Source: Capitulum mitella (taxonomy: Eukaryota > Arthropoda > Thecostraca > Pollicipedomorpha > Pollicipedidae). Taken from it: 64,000 nt of DNA. Numbering within the stretch: the first letter of the stretch is position 1; each line of letters begins with the position of its first letter. Below the pieces are notes generated by a model, which worked only from the letters and a program-made list of their open reading frames with translations, was not told where the DNA came from and ran no database searches. The position numbers and the translations under genes were made by a program. The DNA lies in the NCBI GenBank assembly GCA_030062745.1, contig CP099843.1, positions 4,651,001 to 4,715,000 of the forward strand. The letters are read 5' to 3'. Positions 55,101-61,854 of the stretch are shown here, piece by piece.

Positions 55101-58100
55101 CCCAGGGAGCAGATGTCTGCCGCCACCATCACGTCCTCCACGCGCACGGAGACGGAGCAGACGCAGAGCTCGCGGCGCGAACATGGCCCGAACCGTACCT
55201 GGAGCCCACCGTCCGCCGGTCAGGGGGCACGAGCGCACCTGGAGCCCACCGTCCGCCGGTCAGGGGGCACGAGCGCACCTGGGGCCCACCGTCCGCCGGT
55301 CAGGGGGCACGAGCGTACCTGGAGCCCACCGTCCGCCGGTCAGGGGGCACGAGCGCACCAGGAGCCCACCGTCCGCCGGTCAGGAGGGCACGAGCGCACC
55401 TGGAGCCCACCGTCCGCCGGTCAGGGGGCACGAGCGCACCTTGAGCCCACCGTCCGCCGGTCAGGGGGCACGAGCGCACCTGGAGCCCACCGTCCGCCGG
55501 TCAGGGGGCACGAGCGCACCTGGAGCCAACCGTCCGCCGGTCAGGGGGCACGAGCGCACCTGGAGCCCACCGTCCGCCGGTCAGGGGGCACGAGCGCACC
55601 AGGAGCCCACCGTCCGCCGGTCAGGGGGCACGAGCGCACCAGAAGCTCACTATCCGCCGGTCAGGGGGCACGAGCGCACCAGGAGCTCACTATCCGCCGG
55701 TCAGGGGGCACGAGCGCACCTGGAGCCCACCGTCCGCCGGTCAGGGGGCACGAGCGCACCAGGAACCCACCGTCCGCCGGTCAGGGGGCACGAGCGCACC
55801 AGGAGCCCACCGTCCGCCGGTCAGGGGGCACGAGCGCACCAGGAGCCCACCGTCCGCCGGTCAGGGGGCACGACCGCACCTGGGGCCCACCGTCCGCCGG
55901 TCAGAGGGGCGGTTTCATATGTCATATTACTGTTCCCCGGCTAGGGGGACACGAGCGCGGCCGTCGGCGGGACAGCGACTCCTTCCGTGAGCTCATAGTG
56001 GAGACCATCGCCGACAACGTCGACTGCGCACTGGGTTGGGAGGCTGCTTACTAGAAATGCCTCTCAACACTGTTAAGAAATCTGGGAGCCGCGTTTTGAT
56101 GGCGACATTTAAAACAATTAAATATGTATGTCCAGAAACTTGGACAGTCAGACGTTGGAACAGACGACATGTACGTTTCAGTGACTAGTTATATATTTAC
56201 TTAAAAGGAGCGTTGACACTGGAAATTTCTAGCGCCCATTCCTCCTATACCAGTCAAATTGTTTCATGAACTTGCAGGTCCTTCTGAGGAGTCGCCTATT
56301 CAGCCCTGGTTAGTGACCTGCACTTCGTAGGGCAGCGTTTCGTGCTGGTACATGACGTAGGTGCCGTTCCGCTTGTGCTGGTAAGCGAAGGAGTCGAACG
56401 TATACATGAACATGTCAGCTATGCAGACCTCGAACACATCATCTCCGATGATCTCCACCTGTCCAATACAAAAGCATATCAGCATTAGGCGGAATTAAAT
56501 TACCGATCTTGTCCGTTAAATTATAAATTACACGTAAGTTTTCAAGATGATTAAAGCACTGCGTTAGAGAGTTCAGCGAATTCACAGCAACTCAAAACTA
56601 CATATATTCTGCTGACCAGTGCCCACATTACTTGATACAGGAACGGCAGCACGCGCAAAACGGTAGTCACTACATGCCCAGCGCCGAGGGTAGCTTCCCT
56701 GATTAATTTTCCCCAGTTACACTGAGCCCCCATCGCGAGCCGACAGACGAGCGGTCTGCCAGTCGTCGGCCGCCCTCCGCGGAGCTCGGCCCGTACCGTC
56801 TGCGGCTGCAGACGGTAGTCGGTCCACTGGCGGTGCACGCTGAACTGGGTGCGCAGGTCGACCGACATGGCCTGGTCGCCGTCCAGCAGCCGGTCCAGCC
56901 GCGCCCGCACCGCGATCGACTGCGTCTGGTTCCAGTTGTCCGCGCAGATCCGCTGCAGGCAGTTGGGCAGCCCCACCTGGCGGACGACAGCGTGACGGCC
57001 GTTGCTTAGCGTGCGCGCGAGCCGACCAGGAAGACGCTTCTCAGAAAGCGTCCGATAAAAGCGTTCTCCAGTTGTCCGGCATATTCAAACGGCACTTATC
57101 TCATACGCTCGGTTATTGGGTCATTAAACAGCGTCCATGAAAGTTACATGGGGATTAAACGGTACAGGCAAACGCGTCCGCTTCAGCAGAATTCCATGAA
57201 CCAAAAATACGGATTGTATTAAGCTATCTAAGATATACTGCAGAAGATTCCAAGATTCATGGTCTACTTATGAATGCGAGGGTTGGCCGTCGAGGATGCA
57301 AATAGCTGAGCCAAGCCTCCTGAATGAGAAAGGTTTAATGCGGTGCAGAAATTTAAAACGCGGCCACATCTCACGAGCCACGACAGTTAGATTCCTATAA
57401 ACTTCTGCCATGTCAAAATCACGTTTGCATGAATTCTGAATACCCTTCCACGACAGCAATTTCACGCTACGTTGGGTTCCCCGCATACCCTTGCAAATAT
57501 CGTCTATTATCATAAAAGACGGGAACAAAATTGACCGAGCCCGGTGCGCTGACATCTTGTGGAGAGCCCGTGGAGTTCCATGGTTAGTGTGACACGACAC
57601 AAAATATATATCGTCGAATGGAACCCTGGCTTCAGGAACGCACGCCCGAACTCAAGTGGCTACGCGCCCTAATTCTAAAACAAGCAAGCAACCGTAAGAC
57701 CTGCTAGATTGATCCGAGAGACTGCCGAAAGGCAAATGATTACAGTTCACAGAATAACGGCCGATGTACGTCACGTGCCGAAGGAGCTAAAGGATATTTT
57801 GTCAGCACAGTGTGAAAAACTGCGCGTCCATAAACGTTGCACGTACTTGACAGGAGTCATCAAAGTGAAATGGGGCTAGTTCCATCCCTAAAACATCCAA
57901 CTTTATTCATAATCTTGGTCCCAAAATTTGGATCTGCTAAATCAGTCACAGATCACACCCATAGATGGGAACCTTGCGACCCCGGTGGCATGACCTGCAC
58001 GATACCAGCTTTGTCTGTGATCGCGAGGCGCATTACTTTATGGGCATAAAAAGTCGGTGATTGGTATGATTTAAAGTGATTGGCAAATAAGGCAGCTGGT

Positions 58101-61100
58101 TCAGAAATATATGTGAGGACACTCTAGTCCTTCCGTGCCCTTCTACACACCCAGGAATGGGTAGTCAAAAAATCATATAGGAAATTATATGAGAAATTAC
58201 ATAGGAAATCAAAAAACATGGCATAATATTCGTACTATACAACCAGATATGCAGCAGAGATATCACCATGTTGGCGTCTAAGTCACCGAAACGCAGCACT
58301 TAAAAGTTGTTAGTTGTTTTAAAGGACCCCTGGGCTTTCTGACAACGTCTCAATAACAACTGTCTTCCCACGCTGAAGTTAACAGCCGCGCAGCTGTGGC
58401 TGAACATCTGTCTTGGTGAGGACAACCTTTTTAATCGTTTATTTCTTTAAATTTGATAACACAAAATCCCAAGCCAACCGAGTTTAACAATCAGTGTGAC
58501 AAATTGTTTTCTCAAGCATTTCCTGTTAATTAAATGTTTCGGGCCAAGCTGTAAGTCCTGCAACCACGGCTGAGGATCCGAAAATGGTTAGGGGCCTCAA
58601 ACGCATCTTAAAGCATTTCTTCACAGTCACTGTCATGGGCCTAATATTAAAATGTCTCGAAATTGGGAGGATTCGGGCACCCCAAAACCAATGAGAAGTC
58701 TTAATCCCCCCCCCAAAAAAAAATCCATAATCGCCTGGCGGAAGCTATCCTAGCGCGAAGAGCTGCGCGAGTCGAAGCCGCGACAATCAGTGCGTAACGC
58801 ACGGCCCCGCGTGCCGGCGTCCGGCGCGCTCGGCGCCTGTGAAAGTCCGCCGAGCCGACTCGCGTTCGGCCGTGAATGGGTAACGACGCCATCAGCGAAT
58901 CGCTGTCGGTCACAACAGTCGGGCGCCCGAACAATGGCACGGGCCGCCGCGAGCCGCCGGCGCAATAACTCACGTCATTCCAAACCGTCGTCGATTAGTT
59001 CCGGAGGCGCGCCGCCGCGGCGTCCAGTGAACCGGCTTCGGGCGACGCTGCGACGCCGCTCTGACAGGGGTCCGGTACGGGGGGGGGGGGGCGGTGACGA
59101 CAAGACGCGGGAATGTGAGGAAGCGGAGACACGGATACACGGAGAAACGAGGAGGCGGAGACACGGAGTCGAGGATCGCGGAAGAAGGGAAACGGAGAAG
59201 CAACGTACTGTCATAAAACGGTACTCGTGACTTCGCGCAGTGAAAGAGGCTCGTCATATGTTTCAGTCCAACAGCGTGGAACAGCGACACACTGCGAATC
59301 TCGGTCTGGGCACGCTGCCCGCGCCGTCGATCTGGCGCCCAGAGACGGGGCGAGGTTGGCAGGACGGCTCGAGCCCGCACAGAGCGAGTTCCGCGCGGCC
59401 CGCTCACCCTGTCGACGAGATCCCCGTTGGCGCAGCGCTGGGCCTCCCCGGTGCTGCGCATGCCCAGCTCGAGGTAGGCGCAGCACTCGGCGAAGCGCTC
59501 GGAGCGCGGACACAGCACCGGCACGGTCGCCACCAGCTGGATGAAGCGCGGCGAGGAGCCTGCGACGGAGGCGCGGTCAGACGTCGGCGCGACCACAGCG
59601 GACGGGAGGCCGGCCGCCCGGCGCCGCAGCCTAACGGTCCGCGACATCACGGAATGCGATCTGTTCGCCGCAGAAAACAAATGGGCTCGCTGCGGAACGG
59701 ATAGGAAATCGAGGAGCAGCAAAACACAGACATGCAGACATAGAGATCATGAAGGTTGCATGAAGACCTGCAGATCATGAAGGAACAGATTCAAGGCACG
59801 CCTGAAAGAGTAATCCGAAAAAACATCTACCCTGCACACCGTGAAGAAAAACAGAGGATACGAGAAAAATAATACAGTGCTCCGGAAAAAAGATCAACGG
59901 TAAATCCATCGATAGCCCAGATTGAGATTCAGATTCAGATTCGGATTCAGACTTTCCATTTGTATTCACATTTCATTCGCATCGCACACACATCACATCA
60001 TTCACATATCATTCACATTCATTCGGACCAGCATCTCAAGAAACGAGTTCTACTCGACGCCGTCAGCTCACCTTCCTTCAGTCGCAGCGGGGTCTCAGAC
60101 AGGATCTTGATGCCAGCGAAGAACGGCTTGCTGCTGACAGAGGGCCCGAACTTGGCCACCAGCTCGTGGCGCAGGCGCGCGCTGCACGATATCTGCCCGG
60201 ACACGCGACACCCGCGCGGTATCAGGACCGGCGCGCCGATTAATTGACTGACAGACAATGACATGTCATCGGCAATGGTCGCATTACGACATCATGACCC
60301 CAGCGAAGCGGTGAAGTAACGTGGCCCGCACAAGAACGGCCAGCATGGAGGCAAAACAGAACGGCGTTATTCTTTTAGAGATGTCGCCACAGAAGGAATT
60401 ACACGCCAATCCCATTAAAACTTCTTTCCCATTGTTCCATGACTTATTCAACTCCAGCAACGCTGCCTGTTCTTTCTCCTCGATCATATGACCCCAAGGA
60501 CTGGAACGGTGACCACAGAATGCACGCCGGTTGCGACGTAATTGATGGCTATACAGTAGAAGGATGTTTTGAAGACAATCCCATGATCCATTTGATTCAT
60601 GCAGAACCTACGCCTTGCAATGCGGACGATGGTAGACGAAGGAAAGCTGTCCACTGTCGATACTCAACGGCAAATTGCTGCCGAATGCTATAGGAACCAC
60701 CAGGGAAACAATCCATTCTTCTGGTGACGCAAGAAGTCTCGATTTCTCTACATGTTAATGCCCTCTAAGCCGGCGCAGGTCTGTGCCACACAGCGGACAG
60801 ACAGACAGACATCACGGACAGATAGACATCACAGACAGACGGACAGACACGGTAAACGCCATCTTGCCGTTCGTCCGACGCGTAAGTTCCCGCCCGGTAT
60901 AGCACGTCACGGACTGGATAACCCCGCGGATCGCGGACTGATCCGCCCGGTATAGCACGTCACGGACTGGATAACCCCGCGGATCGCGGACTGATCCGCC
61001 CGGTATAGCACGTCACGGACTGGATAACCCCGCGGATCGCGGACTGATCCGCCCGGTATGGCACGTCACGGATTGGATAACCCCGCGGATCGCGGACTGA

Positions 61101-61854
61101 TCCGCCCGGTATAGCACGTCACGGATTGGATAACCCCGCGGATCGCGGACTGATCCGCGGTTCGGATTGGATCGGACCGGAAAATTCAAGCAAGATATGG
61201 ATTAGGACCGAATCGGATTTTAGAATTTGCCAGGTCACAGGGATTGCGCGGACTGAAAATCAATTAAATTTCAAAAGACGCCATCTGAACATGACTTTTG
61301 AAGCTAGTTAGAAGACTTATACTGAAATAATTAAAACGGAACAATTAAACAAGCTTAAATAAACCACGTTTGTATATTTACGATGAGTGAAGCAAATATA
61401 AGAATACGGATCGGCGCGGGTTCCCACAAGCATATCTGCTATCACGGGTTGAACCCCACCGGATTAAGGGATCTTGAAAAAGGCGGGTAGCGGACGGATC
61501 GGGCCCTAGATTTCACGGACCGGTCTGAACCGGATCCTGAAAATTCAATCTGTGAAGTACTCTGCCATCCGGATGATGCCCTCGGGTCACGATCAGCCAT
61601 CCCCGCTCCGGCGGGTCAGCCACTCACCGTCTGGCCCATCTTCCACTGGGCCTCGCGCAGGGTGCCGGCGCGGCGCCGGCCCGGCGTCACCTCCTCCGTG
61701 TCGACGGCGCGCCCGTCCACCAGCCACGTCCGTTCGACGACGAACGCCGACGGGGTGGTGCGGTCCTCCAGGGTGACGTCGCACATGAAGAGGATTTCCT
61801 CCTGCAGGGCGTCCGTGGTCTGGCGCACGGCCACGCTCTGGATCTTGTTCGTGA
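41748..61854 (-). CDS. VWDE: VWDE-like protein with C-terminal Kunitz domains (5' incomplete)
   Basis: Twenty exons on the - strand join in consistent phase: 61854-61628, 60192-60072, 59559-59408, 56976-56797, 56458-56318, 55198-55011, 54663-54397, 53913-53753, 51533-51406, 51088-50855, 50577-50391, 49988-49798, 49459-49311, 48920-48712, 48178-47984, 47797-47669, 47309-47190, 47042-46952, 46370-45709 and 43162-41748. They give about 1,714 residues. Residues 1-250 follow the VWDE N-terminal region. The vWD domain spans about 240-430 (VFEVCIADMFMYTFDSFAYQ, RGLCGTFDRDQSNDL). Next come the VWDE-specific region (about 430-650), one EGF (about 645-672, spacing C3C5C4C1C8C), a GENF/CPLP segment and a YDGRCWSC segment (to 844). 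Six Kunitz-type domains follow, with Ser/Thr-, Glu- and Pro/Arg-rich linkers between them. It is probably a secreted extracellular protein; the signal peptide lies upstream of the window. Two introns use GC donors. A Kunitz tail on a VWDE protein is not something I know from vertebrates. A split into two genes is possible but disfavoured by phase. Confidence 0.78.
43163..45708 (-). other. Intron between the repeat exon and the terminal exon
   Basis: About 2.5 kb (longer if an upstream donor is used). No further exon is recognised. The first 300 bp (45708-45395) remain open in the upstream frame. Confidence 0.55.
45701..46051 (-). repeat. Coding 39-bp repeat with 156-bp higher-order period
   Basis: Nine consecutive 13-residue units. 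Units 1-4 (STSPSKGFVLGRS, STQLREDAILGKF, STSSGESLGLGSS, YITPSEGYAISSS) are repeated as units 5-8 with small changes; unit 9 equals the first type. The repeat is hydroxyl-rich and mucin-like. More degenerate units extend upstream to about 46170. Confidence 0.92.
45709..46370 (-). CDS. VWDE: Kunitz domain 3, second half, and 13-residue repeat region
   Basis: Acceptor ggcag. It encodes CEPYKYLGCGGNSNTFGS and ADCQALC, completing Kunitz 3, then a Ser/Thr-rich region built of 13-residue units such as STSPSEGFVLGRS. The 3' end is uncertain. Donor-like sites in phase 1 occur at 45708 (gtaggt), 45825 (gtaagt), 45981 (gtaagt) and other units. All join in frame to the next exon. The frame also stays open to a TAG at 45395, a possible alternative C-terminus. 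Confidence 0.75.
46952..47042 (-). CDS. VWDE: Kunitz domain 3, first half
   Basis: Acceptor ccacag, donor ag|gtaaga. It encodes QSACVLPQSEGINCLFRPEN and RFFFNKDKKR. P1 is leucine. The exon contains an internal AATAAA, probably fortuitous. Confidence 0.87.
47190..47309 (-). CDS. VWDE: Kunitz domain 2, second half
   Basis: Acceptor ctacag, donor g|gtaacc. It encodes GCFGNANNFESAEECKNICG, then a short Ala/Pro linker ending ASTAST. Confidence 0.9.
47669..47797 (-). CDS. VWDE: Kunitz domain 2, first half
   Basis: Acceptor acgcag, donor g|gtgagt. It encodes PLCFLPPNSGPCQKVLTRHF and ACDEFSYGG. P1 is glutamine. The intron falls at the GG|C of the Kunitz core. Confidence 0.9.
47984..48178 (-). CDS. 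VWDE: Kunitz domain 1 exon
   Basis: Acceptor cggcag, donor g|gtcagt. A complete Kunitz domain at 48158-48006 has spacing C8C15C7C12C3C (PACSLPRDPGPCLG, FNYGGCLGNGNNF). The P1 position is leucine, not Lys/Arg. Confidence 0.92.
48712..48920 (-). CDS. VWDE: VWDE-like exon: YDGRCWSC segment
   Basis: Acceptor tcgcag, donor g|gtgagc. It encodes VMEVSVCYG, LLVYDGRCWSC and VLRFHFNFSGVNIV. The YD(S/G)(K/R)C-x-C motif is typical after the GENF segment in VWDE proteins. It ends in phase 1 and joins the Kunitz exon as V-GGRHPAC. Confidence 0.75.
49311..49459 (-). CDS. VWDE: VWDE-like exon: CPLP segment
   Basis: Acceptor cccacag, donor cg|gtaacc. It encodes LDGTLSSPANVVQTNATFLS and FQQIVCPLPE, continuing the GENF segment of the preceding exon. 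The pair resembles an IPT/TIG-like fold sequence. Confidence 0.75.
49798..49988 (-). CDS. VWDE: VWDE-like exon: end of EGF and GENF segment, GC donor
   Basis: Acceptor cagcag. It encodes ICVCDRGFVGSDCSIDLNSG and RVVIQGENFADSSNLVCHFE, ending EIYK. The donor is AAG|GCAAGC, close to the consensus for GC-AG introns. The nearby GT (agca|gtgtgt) would break the frame. Confidence 0.78.
50391..50577 (-). CDS. VWDE: VWDE-like exon: start of EGF module, GC donor
   Basis: Acceptor atcgcag. It encodes WAVATLDSFKEDCRTELYRN and VLCLNDCSGNGRCDKG. The donor is AAAG|GCGAGA (GC at 50390-50389). Using it gives a perfect EGF spacing with the next exon. Confidence 0.75.
50855..51088 (-). CDS. VWDE: VWDE-like exon: cysteine-spaced region
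   Basis: Acceptor ggcag, donor ttg|gttagt. It encodes an Ala/Pro-rich stretch then WSQRTALQFCRSYLAAS, GLCRHV and LAECAADIL, a VWDE-type YC...C...C-ADIL pattern. Confidence 0.78.
51406..51533 (-). CDS. VWDE: VWDE-like exon: post-vWD region
   Basis: Acceptor ttgcag, donor aag|gtacga. It encodes GQLPPTGEVVCTSNSCSDAR and KDFTATLFQDNK. Confidence 0.72.
51534..53752 (-). other. Intron of the VWDE-Kunitz gene with TGACCT-rich repeat DNA
   Basis: 2.2-kb intron without recognised exons. Around 52230-52780 the + strand is rich in tgacctt/tgacct motifs and internal similarities (ccgttt/ttacctcatgtgccgacctt and gcgtcatgtgctgacatc), suggesting an old repeat related to the AGGTCA-bearing elements elsewhere in the window. 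Confidence 0.5.
52230..52780 (+). repeat. TGACCT-rich degenerate repeat
   Basis: At least eight TGACC(T) half-sites, several adjacent (ccttgaccttgacct, ttgacctgacctttgacct). An AT-rich block (tatata) lies at 52260-52340. Confidence 0.55.
53753..53913 (-). CDS. VWDE: VWDE-like exon: post-vWD linker
   Basis: Acceptor ccgcag, donor g|gttaga. It completes AWRI and encodes SLFAGVFDKTS and PYCACQYKES, matching the EWRI...YCSC block after vWD in VWDE. Confidence 0.78.
54397..54663 (-). CDS. VWDE: VWDE-like exon: vWD domain, C-terminal half
   Basis: Acceptor tcccag, donor ag|gtgggc. It encodes SGTSVVLGPYLGYVKVYG and LTRGLCGTFDRDQSNDLSRP, the GLCGTFD-N-xNDF signature of vWD domains, then ECADFSDAWR. 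Confidence 0.88.
55011..55198 (-). CDS. VWDE: VWDE-like exon: vWD domain, middle
   Basis: Acceptor ctccag at 55204-55199, directly at the edge of the 40-bp array; donor ag|gtcgta. It encodes VRFGPCSRRELCVCSVSVRV and ADICSLGYMKTW. Confidence 0.75.
55199..55905. repeat. 40-bp minisatellite, about 18 copies, against a 3' splice site
   Basis: Units ggagcccaccgtccgccggt + cagggggcacgagcgcacct repeat with few changes and one 1-bp insertion near 55385. On the - strand each unit contains gtgggctccag|g, and the copy at the array edge is the acceptor of the exon starting at 55198. Because 40 is not a multiple of 3, long repetitive open frames appear on the + strand; they are not genes. Confidence 0.97.
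56318..56458 (-). CDS. VWDE: VWDE-like exon: start of vWD domain
   Basis: Acceptor ggacag, donor cag|gtcact. It encodes FEVCIADMFMYTFDSFAYQ, GTYVMYQHE and YEVQ, the entry strand of a vWD domain. The usual DPH(I/Y)xTFDG motif appears as ADMFMYTFDS, so the acidic metal-site motif is altered. Confidence 0.78.
56797..56976 (-). CDS. VWDE: VWDE-like exon: pre-vWD region
   Basis: Acceptor cgccag, donor acg|gtacgg. It encodes VGLPNCLQRICADNWNQTQS and a strand-rich stretch ending RLQPQT. The next exon continues VEIIGDD in phase 0. Confidence 0.72.
56977..59407 (-). other. Intron of the VWDE-Kunitz gene
   Basis: 2.4-kb intron. It is AT-rich from about 57100 to 58700, then GC-rich with a G12 run near 59082. 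No exon is recognised. Confidence 0.55.
59408..59559 (-). CDS. VWDE: VWDE-like exon: N-terminal region
   Basis: Acceptor gtcgcag, donor agg|gtgagc. It encodes RFIQLVATVPVLCPR, CCAYLELGMRS and CANGDLVDR, corresponding to the STVPIIC...L-K block of VWDE. Confidence 0.72.
59915..60035. repeat. CAGATT and CATTCA low-complexity repeats
   Basis: gattcagattcagattcgg followed by repeated cacattcattcgcatc / cattcacat units in the intron between the exons at 59559 and 60072. Confidence 0.8.
60072..60192 (-). CDS. VWDE: VWDE-like exon: N-terminal region
   Basis: Acceptor gggcag, donor g|gtgagc. It encodes ISCSARLRHELVAKFG and SSKPFFAGIKILSE, comparable to the FCSA...FFAG stretch of VWDE. Confidence 0.75.
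60785..61165. repeat. GACA microsatellite and 53-bp minisatellite
   Basis: gacagacagaca units (about 60793-60850) precede about five copies of a 53-bp unit beginning cgcccggtatagcacgtcac at 60891, 60944, 60997, 61050 and 61103. The copies are nearly identical. Confidence 0.92.
61628..61854 (-). CDS. VWDE: VWDE-like exon: N-terminal region
   Basis: Acceptor ttccag, donor acg|gtgagt. It encodes TNKIQSVAVRQTTDALQEE, ILFMCDVTLEDR and RTWLVDGRAVDTEEV, matching the segment before the FCSA block of VWDE. It starts in phase 1, so at least one more exon lies upstream. Confidence 0.7.

Noticed and set aside
55113..56054. Long repetitive open frames on the + strand (about 250-310 codons)
   Set aside because: They arise from a 40-bp satellite read through all frames. 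The protein is a 40-residue periodic string, and the other strand carries a real vWD exon and its splice site.
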